Origin: JBCBDX01 sp039815825
GTDB taxonomy: Bacteria; Pseudomonadota; Alphaproteobacteria; Rhizobiales; Rhizobiaceae
Length of the DNA: 64,000 nucleotides
Direction: 5' to 3'
NCBI GenBank assembly: GCA_039815825.1
Contig: JBCBYO010000011.1
Span: 1-64,000 of the forward strand
Shown: one piece after another, positions 1 to 8,468 of the stretch
Layout of the letters: the number at the start of each line of letters is the position of its first letter
Numbering within the stretch: the first letter of the stretch is position 1
Position numbers and translations under genes: made by a program
The notes under the pieces: model-generated
Told to the model about the DNA's origin: nothing
What the model saw: only the letters and a program-made list of their open reading frames with translations
Databases searched by the model: none

Positions 1-2247
1 GATTTCGAGCATGAGCGGCGCGAAGAGGTCATCCAGTATATTTATGAGAAATATGGGCGTGAGCGCGCCGGTCTCGCGGCCACTGTGATTACCTATCGTG
101 CCCGCTCTGCGGCGCGTGAAGTGGCGAAAGCCTTTGACATGTCAGAGGATGTGACGTCTGCCATGGCGGGCACAATCTGGGGTTGGCACAGCGCTGATCT
201 GGGTGAACGTGAGTTGCGCGCTGCCGGGCTTGATCCCGATGACGTGAACACGCGCAACATGTTGCACATGGCAACGCAGATCATGGGCTTTCCCCGCCAC
301 CTTTCTCAGCATGTGGGCGGTTTTGTCATTACGCGTGATCGGCTGGACGAGGTCATTCCGATCAGCAAATCGGCCATGGACGGACGCACGATTGTTGAGT
401 GGGACAAGGATGATCTGGATAGTCTGGGCATCTTGAAGATCGACATTTTGGCGCTTGGTATGCTGACCTGCCTGAAAAAGGCGCTTGATCTTTTGGCGCT
501 GCACTATGACCAAAAACTGTCGCTTGCCTCCATGCCCAAGGAGGATGAACGCGTTTATGATATGATTTGCCGGGCTGATACGCTCGGTGTTTTCCAGATT
601 GAAAGCCGGGCGCAGATGACCATGCTGCCCCGGCTGCGTCCGCGTGAGTTTTATGACCTTGTCATAGAGGTGGCTATTGTTCGTCCAGGACCCATTCAGG
701 GTGACATGGTGCACCCTTATCTGCGACGTCGACAGGGCAAGGAACCTGTTCGTTATCCGTCTAAAGAGTTGGAAGATGTGCTTGGCAAAACGCTTGGCGT
801 TCCGCTCTTTCAGGAACAGGCAATGAAGATTGCCATTGTAGCGGCTGACTTTTCACCGGGTGAGGCAGATCGTCTGCGTCGTGCGATGGCCACCTTTAGG
901 CGGGTCGGTACCATCCATACGTTTCAGCGTAAGATGGTCGAGGGCATGGTCGCCAATGGCTATGAGGCGGACTTTGCCGAGCGCTGTTTCAAGCAGATTG
1001 AGGGATTTGGGGAATATGGGTTTCCCGAAAGCCATGCGGCCTCTTTTGCGCTGCTCGTCTATGCCTCTTGTTGGCTCAAGGCGTTTTATCCCGATGTGTT
1101 TTGTGCCGCGATCCTTAACTCACAGCCGATGGGTTTTTATGCGCCCTCGCAATTGGTGCGCGATGCGCGTGATCATGGTGTGGATGTGCGAGCTGTCGAC
1201 ATCAATGCTTCAGAATGGGATTGCACCCTGGAACCGGTTGCGCATGATGATGGTGATTTCACCACACGTTTGGCGCGTCGTCACAGCTCCATGCATGATG
1301 TAATTTGTACCCGCCATGCGGTTCGCCTTGGCTTCCGTCAGGTTAAGGGTCTGTCTGAAGAGGCGCTTCGGCTTGTCGCTGAAAAGCGCGGTGATGGCTA
1401 TGACAGTGTGCGCGATGTGTGGTTGCGCACCGCCCTACCAGTTTCGCAAATTGAACGGTTGGCAGATGCTGATGCCTTTCGTTCCCTGGGTCTTGATCGC
1501 CGAACCGCGCTCTGGGCCGTGCGCGCGCTCACCCCCGACCGTGACAAGGACAGTTTGCCCCTTCTTGAGGGGATGAACAGAGCACATCAGGCTGATCATA
1601 TTGGCGTTGAGATTGCCGGAGAACCGGAAGCGCAGCTACCTTCCATGCCGCTTGGCGAACATGTGGTGCATGATTACCGGTTTTTGGGCCTGTCGCTCAA
1701 AGCACACCCGGTCTCGTTTCTGCGTTCTCGTCTTGTGCATGAGCGTGGGGTAATTGCGCACGAAACTTTGGACCGCGTGAAGCAAAATCGCCGCGTCACG
1801 GTAGCCGGTCTGGTGCTTGTGCGACAGCGTCCCGGTTCAGCAAAAGGGGTCATTTTTGCCACGCTGGAGGATGAGACCGGCGTTTCCAACATTATCGTTT
1901 GGCCCAAGGTTTTTGAAAAGTTCCGGCCGCTTGTGCTGGGTGCCCGTATGATTGCGGTGACGGGGCGTGTGCAGTCAGAAAGTGGCGTTATCCATGTGGT
2001 GGCAGAAAAGATCGAGGATTTGACGCCTTGGATGGAAGATATTGAGGACCCTGATTTTGGCAATAATGGGCTCGATCGTGCCGATGAAGTACGATCTCCT
2101 GTGATGGATACACGCGAAAAACTGAAGCCAAGGTCACGTTTGGCGCGTCTATTGCGCGAAGTTCCAGATTTAAAGCAAGACTATCTGGCGGCGCGCAAAG
2201 ACAGAAAAGTCAACAGCGTTCTGCCCAAAGGACGCAATTTTCACTAA
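1..2247 (+). CDS. dnaE2: Error-prone DNA polymerase ImuC/DnaE2 (5' truncated by window edge)
   Basis: C-family DNA polymerase alpha subunit of the damage-inducible mutasome (ImuA-ImuB-DnaE2) used for translesion synthesis. The frame is open from base 1, so this is the C-terminal 748 residues; roughly the first third of a ~1,080-residue protein lies to the left. Visible signs are the palm region with the IDILALG acidic motif, the GFPESHAASFA signature typical of DnaE2, helix-hairpin-helix type sequence, and a C-terminal OB-fold containing GVIFATLEDETG. DnaE2 proteins lack the C-terminal tail that binds the tau subunit, and the protein indeed ends shortly after the OB fold. imuA and imuB would be expected upstream, outside the window. 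It converges on tRNA-Gly with a 23-base gap. A replicative DnaE1 is unlikely because of the length and the SHAAS motif. Confidence 0.93.
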   Translation, partial: DFEHERREEVIQYIYEKYGRERAGLAATVITYRARSAAREVAKAFDMSEDVTSAMAGTIWGWHSADLGERELRAAGLDPDDVNTRNMLHMATQIMGFPRHLSQHVGGFVITRDRLDEVIPISKSAMDGRTIVEWDKDDLDSLGILKIDILALGMLTCLKKALDLLALHYDQKLSLASMPKEDERVYDMICRADTLGVFQIESRAQMTMLPRLRPREFYDLVIEVAIVRPGPIQGDMVHPYLRRRQGKEPVRYPSKELEDVLGKTLGVPLFQEQAMKIAIVAADFSPGEADRLRRAMATFRRVGTIHTFQRKMVEGMVANGYEADFAERCFKQIEGFGEYGFPESHAASFALLVYASCWLKAFYPDVFCAAILNSQPMGFYAPSQLVRDARDHGVDVRAVDINASEWDCTLEPVAHDDGDFTTRLARRHSSMHDVICTRHAVRLGFRQVKGLSEEALRLVAEKRGDGYDSVRDVWLRTALPVSQIERLADADAFRSLGLDRRTALWAVRALTPDRDKDSLPLLEGMNRAHQADHIGVEIAGEPEAQLPSMPLGEHVVHDYRFLGLSLKAHPVSFLRSRLVHERGVIAHETLDRVKQNRRVTVAGLVLVRQRPGSAKGVIFATLEDETGVSNIIVWPKVFEKFRPLVLGARMIAVTGRVQSESGVIHVVAEKIEDLTPWMEDIEDPDFGNNGLDRADEVRSPVMDTREKLKPRSRLARLLREVPDLKQDYLAARKDRKVNSVLPKGRNFH

Positions 2248-2270
2248 CCAGATATCTCTTATTGAGAAAA

Positions 2271-2345
2271 TGGAGCGGGCGAGGCGATTCGAACGCCCGA
2301 CCCCAACCTTGGCAAGGTTGTGCTCTACCCCTGAGCTACGCCCGC
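2271..2345 (-). tRNA. tRNA-Gly (anticodon GCC)
   Basis: Read on the minus strand, a complete cloverleaf of 75 nt: acceptor stem GCGGGCG pairing with CGCCCGC, discriminator U and an encoded CCA end; D-arm with GCTCAGGGG; anticodon stem-loop CCTTGCCAAGG giving anticodon GCC; T-arm with GTTCGAATC. The gene lies tail to tail with dnaE2. The CCA being encoded and the seven-base acceptor pairing without mismatch make the call secure. Confidence 0.97.
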
Positions 2346-2369
2346 TCGGCGCTTCCGAAGAAGTCGGCG

Positions 2370-2399
2370 CTATATGCTCCAAGCCCATGATCATTGCAA
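2370..2399 (-). promoter_or_regulatory. Candidate sigma-70 promoter of tRNA-Gly
   Basis: On the minus strand a -35-like TTGCAA (2394-2399) is followed after 18 bases by ATATAG (2370-2375). The start would fall near 2363, about 18 bases ahead of the mature tRNA 5' end. Placement is right for a tRNA gene; the hexamers match consensus only in part. Confidence 0.4.
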
Positions 2400-2472
2400 G
2401 AGCGAATTTTACGCTTTGGTCTTGCTATTTAAAATGCCATTGGCCAATCGAGCCAAAACGGATTTAGACATT

Positions 2473-2982
2473 ATGCCCAAGACCAGCCAAGACCTCTTTT
2501 CACACCTGGATGAACTGGGTCTTTCATACAAAAACCATGAACATGAGCCGGTCTTCACCGTCGCCGAAAGCCAAGCCTTGCGTGATGAGATTTCCGGAGG
2601 CCACACCAAAAACCTATTTCTCAAAGACAAAAAAGGGAAATATTTCCTTTTGACCGTAGGCGAGGACGCGCAGGTGGATCTAAAGAAGGTCCACACAATT
2701 ATCGGCGCACAGGGTCGCGTCTCGTTTGGAAAGCCCGACGCTCTGATGGCACTTCTGGGTGTCATTCCGGGTGCTGTGACGGCATTTGGCGTGATAAATG
2801 ACACTGAAAATGCTGTGACGTTGATTTTTGACGACGCTCTGATGAATAACGAGGTCATCAACGGCCATCCGCTTCGCAATGATGCCACGACTTCCATTAA
2901 AGTCGATGATATGCGGACATTTGTTGAATCGACCGGGCATGAATATCGCGTCTTGAAACTGTCGCAACCGGAGGCGACATAG
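2473..2982 (+). CDS. Prolyl-tRNA editing protein, ProXp-ala/PrdX type (YbaK/EbsC domain)
   Basis: Free-standing trans-editing deacylase of 169 aa that is expected to hydrolyse Ala-tRNA(Pro) mischarged by prolyl-tRNA synthetase in the cytoplasm. The whole protein is one YbaK/ProRS-editing domain. The conserved lysine lies in TKNLFL (Lys46), followed by the KDKKG turn, and the later PGAVTAFG segment matches the usual PGSVTPF motif of this subgroup. The frame is open upstream to 2374, but the ATG at 2473 starts the conserved domain directly (MPKTSQDLF), so I use it. The YbaK subgroup that edits Cys-tRNA(Pro) is less likely because of the KNLFLKDKK motif. The thioredoxin gene follows after 22 bases. 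Confidence 0.88.
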   Translation: MPKTSQDLFSHLDELGLSYKNHEHEPVFTVAESQALRDEISGGHTKNLFLKDKKGKYFLLTVGEDAQVDLKKVHTIIGAQGRVSFGKPDALMALLGVIPGAVTAFGVINDTENAVTLIFDDALMNNEVINGHPLRNDATTSIKVDDMRTFVESTGHEYRVLKLSQPEAT

Positions 2983-3004
2983 AGCGAAAAAGGTTTTACG
3001 CACG

Positions 3005-4009
3005 ATGAATTCTTCCAACGACAATCCTTTTGCTAGCCCTGCTGGCGGTTATGGTGCGCAAAGTGTTGGCTACGGCGCAGAACAGCCGGTTACCGCTGCC
3101 GAAGCTTCTGTAACCGGCGGCCCCTCTGGTGCTTTAATCAAGGACACGACGACCGCTGATTTTACCAAAGATGTCGTTGAAGAAAGTCGACAACAACCGG
3201 TTCTAATCGATTTTTGGGCGCCTTGGTGCGGTCCCTGCAAGCAATTGACGCCCATAATTGAAGCTGCTGTCCAGAAAGCTGGCGGCAAAATCAAGCTGGT
3301 CAAAATGAATATCGACGAACATCCAGCCATTGCCGGGCAGATGGGCGTTCAATCTATTCCCGCTGTGTTGGCGTTTGCCAATGGCCAGCCGATTGATGGT
3401 TTTATGGGCGCGCTACCGGAAAGCCAGGTGCAGGCTTTCATTGACAAGGTAATTGGCGCTGCAGGTGCTGATCCTGCTGCGGAAATGATTGAACAGGCGC
3501 TCGAAAAGGCTGCCGAAGCTGTTCAAGAAGGCAATGCAAATGGTGCGGCTCAGATTTATGCTGCAATCCTGCAGCAGGAGCCTGAAAACGCAGCGGCATT
3601 TTCCGGGATGGCTGCGCTGATGATCGACAATGGCCAAGCCGATCGTGCCAAGTCGATGTTGGAGACTGCCCCTGAGGCGATCAAAGATGACCCTCTTCTG
3701 GCCTCGGTAAAAACCCGTTTGGAACTTGCTGAAAAGGTTGCTTCGATCGGTGATCCGGCCGCTTTGCAGGCGCGCATCGCCGCTGATGAAAATGATCACG
3801 ATGCACGTTTTGATCTTGCACAAATTGCCAACGCGCAAAATGACAGAGCCGCCGCTGCAGAACAGTTGTTGATGATAATGGAGAAGGATCGGGAATGGCG
3901 CGATGATGGTGCGCGCAAGGAGCTGCTCACCTTTTTCGAAGCTTGGGGCCCGATGGACCCTGCGACAATTTCTGCCCGCCGAAAACTGTCAGCTCTATTA
4001 TTCCGCTAG
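3005..4009 (+). CDS. Thioredoxin-domain co-chaperone, YbbN/CnoX-like
   Basis: Predicted chaperedoxin: an N-terminal thioredoxin domain joined to a TPR-like C-terminal half, 334 aa. A Gly/Ala/Ser-rich N-terminal tail (residues 1-45) precedes the thioredoxin fold, which carries a full WCGPC active site (Cys75, Cys78) and the cis-proline segment SIPAVLAF. The C-terminal half (about 155-334) is alanine-rich helical repeat sequence. Family members protect oxidised clients and pass them to GroEL; the E. coli protein lacks one active-site cysteine, whereas this one keeps both, as alphaproteobacterial members often do. The LON-domain gene follows after 68 bases, a pairing I recall as common in Rhizobiales. 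Confidence 0.88.
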   Translation: MNSSNDNPFASPAGGYGAQSVGYGAEQPVTAAEASVTGGPSGALIKDTTTADFTKDVVEESRQQPVLIDFWAPWCGPCKQLTPIIEAAVQKAGGKIKLVKMNIDEHPAIAGQMGVQSIPAVLAFANGQPIDGFMGALPESQVQAFIDKVIGAAGADPAAEMIEQALEKAAEAVQEGNANGAAQIYAAILQQEPENAAAFSGMAALMIDNGQADRAKSMLETAPEAIKDDPLLASVKTRLELAEKVASIGDPAALQARIAADENDHDARFDLAQIANAQNDRAAAAEQLLMIMEKDREWRDDGARKELLTFFEAWGPMDPATISARRKLSALLFR

Positions 4010-4077
4010 AACAAATGCTTCATGCCATTGCCTGATGACCGCGACGCACCATGTTAGTATGGAACGGAGCGTGAATT

Positions 4078-4749
4078 ATGAAAGCGGGCAACCAAACCTA
4101 TAGAGACGTGGATGATATCCCGGCTGTGGTATCGGTTTTCCCGTTGTCGGGCGCTTTGTTGCTCCCCGGCACACAAATGCCACTTAATCTATTTGAACCG
4201 CGTTACTTGGCCATGTTTGATGCTGCTTTGGCAGGCAATCGACTAATCGGCATGGTGCAGCCGGCGTTTTCGGGCGATTTTGGGCCAACAGAAAAACCCA
4301 ACCTTTGCAGAGTGGGTTGCTTGGGACGCATTACAGCATATTCGGAAACCGGCGATGGGCGCTACATCATCACATTGCAGGGAATTTGCCGATATCGCGT
4401 TTTGGAAGAACTGGCAGTGACCACGCCGTTCCGTCAATGCCGAATCGCGCCTTTTGCATCTGATTTGGCAGAAGCCGACCAAGGCGATGATGTTGATCGT
4501 GCAGCTTTGCTTGAAGCGTTTAAAAGTTATCTGACGGCCAATGAGCTGGAAGCTGACTGGGACAGTGTTGAGAAGGCAGCCAATGGTCCACTGGTCAATG
4601 CGTTATCGGTGATGTCACCATACGGGTCGGCGGAAAAACAAGCTCTACTTGAAGCGCAGACTATCAAAGCTCGCGCTGAGACGCTTATCGCCATTACTGA
4701 GATGTCTCTTGCCCGCGGCAGCGAGGATTTCAAACAAACGCTTCAATGA
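4078..4749 (+). CDS. LON peptidase substrate-binding domain protein
   Basis: A 223-aa protein consisting only of the LON N-terminal (substrate-binding) domain; neither the AAA+ nor the Ser-Lys protease part of Lon is present. Family motifs are FPLSGALLLPG near residue 20, LNLFEPRYLAM near 45 and the GRYIITLQGICRYRV strand segment. The biochemical role of these stand-alone proteins is not established; binding of unfolded proteins is inferred from the domain. It sits between the YbbN-like thioredoxin and a Trm112-like gene, all in one direction. Confidence 0.87.
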   Translation: MKAGNQTYRDVDDIPAVVSVFPLSGALLLPGTQMPLNLFEPRYLAMFDAALAGNRLIGMVQPAFSGDFGPTEKPNLCRVGCLGRITAYSETGDGRYIITLQGICRYRVLEELAVTTPFRQCRIAPFASDLAEADQGDDVDRAALLEAFKSYLTANELEADWDSVEKAANGPLVNALSVMSPYGSAEKQALLEAQTIKARAETLIAITEMSLARGSEDFKQTLQ

Positions 4750-4790
4750 TCATCATTGCAGCGTCCGCGACTGCGTCGTATGCCTAGTCT

Positions 4791-5033
4791 ATGTCCGAGA
4801 CACCGACAGATAACGATCACCAGGAACACGAAGATCAATCCTCGTTGGATCCGTCCATGGTTCAGCTTCTTGTTTGCCCACTGACCAAGCAGCCGCTGAC
4901 CTATGATGAACAGGCGGGGGAATTCATTTCCAAGGCGGCGAAACTAGGCTACCCGGTTCGCGGTGGCGTGCCGATTTTGTTGCCGTCCGAAGCAAGGTCG
5001 CTGGATAGTCTGCGCGCCGATCAAGAAGAATAG
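4791..5033 (+). CDS. Trm112-family protein
   Basis: Small 80-aa protein with the Trm112/UPF0434 pattern: MVQLLVCPLTKQPL, then a strand pair and the C-terminal GYPVRGGVPILLP signature. In eukaryotes Trm112 activates methyltransferases; the bacterial short form has no settled function. Only one cysteine is visible, so the zinc site of the eukaryotic protein is not complete. It starts 41 bases after the LON-domain gene and probably shares its transcript. Confidence 0.85.
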   Translation: MSETPTDNDHQEHEDQSSLDPSMVQLLVCPLTKQPLTYDEQAGEFISKAAKLGYPVRGGVPILLPSEARSLDSLRADQEE

Positions 5034-5048
5034 ACAAAAACAGGCACC

Positions 5049-5636
5049 ATGGCGAATGCCCCTCCATCCAACAGCAAGGGTCAAAGACGGCGAGAAGCGC
5101 TGACATTGGCTGCCGCGCAATTATTTTGGCAGCGGGGTTATGGTGCAACCAGTATTGCAGACGTCGCCAGTGTTGCAGACGTCCCTCTTGGTAATGTCTA
5201 CTACTATTTTAAAACCAAAGCCGAGATGGCCGACGCTGTTGCGCAACTCTTTGTTCAACAAACGGAAGCGTTAATCGAAGAGGTTGAGGCTGAAGCCGGC
5301 ACGCCCCGCCAAGCTCTTCGCCTTGCCATCCAGAGGCTCAAGTCCACACAGGACGATCGTGTTACCTATGGGTGCCCAATCGCCGCTGCCAGTCACGAGT
5401 TTCTGCAGTCGGCCCCGGATGCTTCCAAAAAAGCCGCACAGAGCTTTTCCCTGTTGGCCGAGTTTTTGGCCCGAAATCTTACCGCTGCTGGTCACCGCCC
5501 TTCCGTTTCACTGGCCCGGGCGCGAGCTTTACTATGCGAGTGGCAGGGTGGAATTGCGCTTGCGCATTCGTTGGGCGATAAACAAATCCTGTCGGAGGCC
5601 ATGGCGCGTATGGAGCGTATGGCCATGCAAGGATAG
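5049..5636 (+). CDS. TetR/AcrR family transcriptional regulator
   Basis: A 195-aa repressor-type protein. Residues ~10-60 form the TetR helix-turn-helix, with LFWQRGYGATSIADVA and GNVYYYFKTKAEM, the recognition-helix signature. The rest is a helical ligand-binding domain whose sequence (YGCPIAAASHEF, then LLCEWQGGIALAHS) resembles regulators that answer small hydrophobic or electrophilic compounds; the ligand cannot be told. It follows the Trm112-like gene after 15 bases and ends 2 bases from the convergent ubiquinone hydroxylase gene. The target is unknown. Confidence 0.9.
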   Translation: MANAPPSNSKGQRRREALTLAAAQLFWQRGYGATSIADVASVADVPLGNVYYYFKTKAEMADAVAQLFVQQTEALIEEVEAEAGTPRQALRLAIQRLKSTQDDRVTYGCPIAAASHEFLQSAPDASKKAAQSFSLLAEFLARNLTAAGHRPSVSLARARALLCEWQGGIALAHSLGDKQILSEAMARMERMAMQG

Positions 5637-5638
5637 CG

Positions 5639-6889
5639 CTAGAGCGCTTCGCCCCTTAACAATCGTGGTGATGCACCCACGAGACCTGCTGCTTGTTTAA
5701 TGAAGAAGTCTTTCGCAAATGGCATGCGGTCTACCAACCCCAAACCGATGTTACGCACTGCGCGAATTGGCATGATATCATTTGAAAAAAGCCGATTGAG
5801 CACGTCTGTGGTGATACCCATTTGTACCGTATCGAACCGGCGCCAGCGCTCGTAACGCTGCAGCACATCCAGCGTGCCGATATCTTGTCCATTGCGATGG
5901 GCATCGACAATCGTTTCGGCCAAAGCCGCGACATCCTTAAACCCAAGATTGAGGCCTTGACCTGCAATGGGATGGATCCCGTGGGCGGCGTCGCCCGCCA
6001 GCGCGAACCGACTTTTAACAAAGTCGCGAGCGAGCGTCAGCCCGAGTGGGTAGGCACGCGGCTTGGTCTCCAGCTTGATTTCGCCCAGATGCAGGCCAAA
6101 TCGGCGTTCCAGTTCTATTTCAAAACTCAGTGCATCAGCGGCAATCAGGCGTTCCGCATTTTCCGTCGATTCGGTCCAGACAATTGATGAACGATTGCCT
6201 TTCAATGGAAGGATAGCAAACGGGCCGGCAGGCAGGAAATGCTCAATGGCCTGGCCTCCATGGTCGCGTTCATGCGCGATCGTGGCCACGATGCCAGATT
6301 GGCCATATTCCCAGGACACGGTTTTAATACCGGCTTTATCACGCAAGCTCGACCTTACTCCATCGGCCGCGATCAAGACCTTCGCGGAGAGCCCTGCGCC
6401 GTTCGCAAGGCGGACCGTCATTTTTCCTTCTTCTTCTACAAAGCTTTCGATGAACGCGCTTTGCGTTATTTCAATACCGGCTTCCTTTGCGCGCGCTCTT
6501 AGCGCCCGGACCATCTCGACATTGGGGATCATATGCGCAAACGGTTCACCGTCTGCCACATTGCCATCAAAGGTAAGAAAAACGGGTCGGACCGGGTCTG
6601 CCGTGCGGCTGTCGGTCACGATCATTTCTGTCATCGCTTGCGCGTGCGGCTCCAATTCGGACCAGCATTTCATTTGGGTCAACATGCGCGATGCCGCAGC
6701 GGCAATGGCAGAGGCTCGCCCATCATTCTGCCATACGTTTTCTGGTGCTCCATCGAAGACATGGATCTTCAGGTCAGGCGCACCTTGGGAAATGGCAACG
6801 GCTGCGGCCAAACCGACATACCCAGCGCCTGCAATGACGATATCAACGGACTTGTCATCTTGCGCCACCGTATTCTTTTTGCGAGCCAT
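5639..6889 (-). CDS. FAD-dependent ubiquinone biosynthesis hydroxylase (UbiH/UbiF/UbiL-type)
   Basis: Flavoprotein monooxygenase of 416 aa that adds a hydroxyl to the ubiquinone ring precursor. The FAD dinucleotide motif is IAGAGYVGLAAA near residue 20; the second FAD motif GDAAHGIHPIAGQGLNLGFKD, diagnostic for the UbiH/COQ6 family, lies near residue 305. Which ring carbon is modified (C1, C5 or C6) cannot be read from the sequence; alphaproteobacteria often use the broader UbiL or UbiM enzymes, so I give no symbol. The gene is divergent from tesB across a 114-base gap and abuts the tetR gene. Confidence 0.9.
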   Translation of the reverse strand: MARKKNTVAQDDKSVDIVIAGAGYVGLAAAVAISQGAPDLKIHVFDGAPENVWQNDGRASAIAAAASRMLTQMKCWSELEPHAQAMTEMIVTDSRTADPVRPVFLTFDGNVADGEPFAHMIPNVEMVRALRARAKEAGIEITQSAFIESFVEEEGKMTVRLANGAGLSAKVLIAADGVRSSLRDKAGIKTVSWEYGQSGIVATIAHERDHGGQAIEHFLPAGPFAILPLKGNRSSIVWTESTENAERLIAADALSFEIELERRFGLHLGEIKLETKPRAYPLGLTLARDFVKSRFALAGDAAHGIHPIAGQGLNLGFKDVAALAETIVDAHRNGQDIGTLDVLQRYERWRRFDTVQMGITTDVLNRLFSNDIMPIRAVRNIGLGLVDRMPFAKDFFIKQAAGLVGASPRLLRGEAL

Positions 6890-7003
6890 TGGCGTTCCTT
6901 AACTTTCTTCTTGCATGACGTAGCGCGAAGTCGGGTAATCCCACTGAGACACTACGCTTTTCCCGAGCGGTAAAACAGTATCTACATACACGGAAATTGT
7001 CGC

Positions 7004-7867
7004 ATGAGTTCTGCCGTCGACCGCCTGGTACAATATCTAAGCCTTGAGCAGCATGGTGATGATGTTTTTGTGGGGCAGAGCCCACAAACTGGCCGGCAAA
7101 GGGTCTTTGGTGGTCAGGTTATTGGACAAGCGATGGTGGCGGCCGCCAAGACGGTTTCGCACGACCGGCATATGCACTCTCTCCATTGCTATTTCATGCG
7201 TGGTGGCGATCCAGCCGTACCGATAGAATATCGTGTGCAACGTTTGAGGGACGGCGCGAGTTTTTCCACGCGCCAAGTGACAGCCTGGCAACATGGCAAA
7301 GCGATCTACACGCTAACCGGTTCATTCCAGCGCGACGAAAAGGGCTTGGAGTTTGGTGCCAAGATGCCCGATGACGTGCCTTTGCCAGAGACGCTTCTAA
7401 GTGAGGCGCAATTTGTGGAAGCTTATGGAGACAAGCTACCTGATAGTGTTCGACAATATTATCGTCGCGAACGTCCTATCGAATTGCGCCCAACTTCGCT
7501 GGCACATTATTTTTCAGAAGAACCTTTGGAAGCGCAGCAACTAGTCTGGGTTCGCCCAACTGCACCGGTTCCCGATGACCGGCTAACGCAGGCAGCGGTA
7601 CTGGCCTATTTGTCGGACATGACTTTGTTGGACACCGCTTTGTTTGCCCATGGGCGGTCCATCTTTCATCCGAAACTTCAAGTTGCCAGTTTGGATCACG
7701 CCATGTGGTTTCATCACCGACATGCACTCGATGATTGGCTGCTTTATGTTCAAGATAGCCCCAGCACGTCTGGCAGCCGAGGTTTTACCCGGGGAACATT
7801 CTTTACCCGCCACGGTGAGTTGATCGCCTCGACGACCCAAGAAGGCCTTATTCGTTTGAAGGCCTGA
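7004..7867 (+). CDS. tesB: Acyl-CoA thioesterase II
   Basis: Double hot-dog thioesterase of 287 aa that hydrolyses medium- to long-chain acyl-CoA to free acid and CoA. Motifs include RVFGGQVIGQAM near residue 35, the SLHCYFMRGGDP segment closing the first fold, the catalytic aspartate in AYLSDMTLLDTAL near 207, and LDHAMWFHH followed by DSPSTSGSRGF in the second fold. Length matches E. coli TesB (286 aa). The first ATG after the divergent gap is used. A perfect 12-bp inverted repeat begins just after the stop codon. Confidence 0.93.
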   Translation: MSSAVDRLVQYLSLEQHGDDVFVGQSPQTGRQRVFGGQVIGQAMVAAAKTVSHDRHMHSLHCYFMRGGDPAVPIEYRVQRLRDGASFSTRQVTAWQHGKAIYTLTGSFQRDEKGLEFGAKMPDDVPLPETLLSEAQFVEAYGDKLPDSVRQYYRRERPIELRPTSLAHYFSEEPLEAQQLVWVRPTAPVPDDRLTQAAVLAYLSDMTLLDTALFAHGRSIFHPKLQVASLDHAMWFHHRHALDDWLLYVQDSPSTSGSRGFTRGTFFTRHGELIASTTQEGLIRLKA

Positions 7868-7868
7868 T

Positions 7869-7925
7869 TAATTTCTAATCTGTTAATTTTTGCCGCATAA
7901 TAATTAGGCAATTGATTAGAAATTA
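7869..7925. repeat. 57-bp AT-rich dyad between tesB and glnK
   Basis: Perfect 12-base inverted arms TAATTTCTAATC (7869-7880) and GATTAGAAATTA (7914-7925), with a nested TGCC/GGCA pair inside. It could be a rho-independent-like tail for tesB (no clean T-run follows) or an operator region ahead of glnK. Function is not shown. Confidence 0.6.
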
Positions 7926-7993
7926 TGCATCTCTGTTTGCGCTATCCACATTTCCATCACAAAATTGCCATGATTTGCGCGATGCCGACCTAA

Positions 7994-8010
7994 TTGGCAC
8001 GCTTCATGTA
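7994..8010 (+). promoter_or_regulatory. Weak sigma-54-type promoter upstream of glnK
   Basis: TTGGCACG at 7994-8001 matches the -24 element of RpoN promoters; the -12 element ten bases further reads GT instead of GC (ATGTA). Transcription would start near 8020, leaving a ~77-base leader before glnK. Sigma-54/NtrC control of glnK-amtB is well known in proteobacteria, so placement supports the call; the imperfect -12 weakens it. I could not find a clear NtrC dyad upstream. Confidence 0.45.
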
Positions 8011-8096
8011 TTCCACAGCGGTGAGGGTAAAGAAACCTTCCAATTCATGCCACGACGCAGTTGTTGTGGCTTCATTTCAATGGGGAAATAGAGTTC

Positions 8097-8435
8097 ATGA
8101 AAATCATCATGGCCATCATCAAGCCCTTCAAGCTGGATGAAGTGCGCGAAGCACTCACTGGTTTGGGCGTTCAGGGCCTGACCGTTACAGAGGTCAAGGG
8201 CTATGGGCGTCAAAAGGGTCACACCGAAATCTATCGTGGCGCCGAATACGCCATCAGCTTTTTGCCCAAGCTGAAAGTTGAGCTGGTTGTCGACGACGAC
8301 ATGGTTGAAAAGGTTATCGACGCCATTTCAGGCGCGGCCAAGACCGGTCAAATCGGCGACGGCAAGATCTTCGTTCATTCCATCGATCAAGCGGTACGCA
8401 TCCGCACCGGTGAAACCGATTCCGAAGCGCTTTAA
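8097..8435 (+). CDS. glnK: Nitrogen regulatory protein P-II, GlnK
   Basis: Trimeric 2-oxoglutarate/ATP-binding signal protein, 112 aa, that blocks the ammonium channel AmtB when nitrogen is plentiful. The start at 8097 gives the usual MKIIMAIIKPFKLDEVREAL N-terminus; the open frame upstream to 8061 is not family-like. The T-loop carries Tyr51 in TEIYRGAEY, the uridylylation site used by GlnD. The C-terminal block GDGKIFVHSIDQAVRIRTGE is the P-II signature. amtB follows after 33 bases, the pairing that separates GlnK from GlnB paralogues. An upstream RpoN-like promoter suggests induction under nitrogen limitation. Confidence 0.95.
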   Translation: MKIIMAIIKPFKLDEVREALTGLGVQGLTVTEVKGYGRQKGHTEIYRGAEYAISFLPKLKVELVVDDDMVEKVIDAISGAAKTGQIGDGKIFVHSIDQAVRIRTGETDSEAL

Positions 8436-8468
8436 CGCGCTGACATGATGGTTAGGAGTTTAACACAC

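Noticed and set aside
7942..7950. DnaA-box-like CTATCCACA
   Set aside because: A single site with one mismatch, no cluster and no replication gene; expected by chance at this length.
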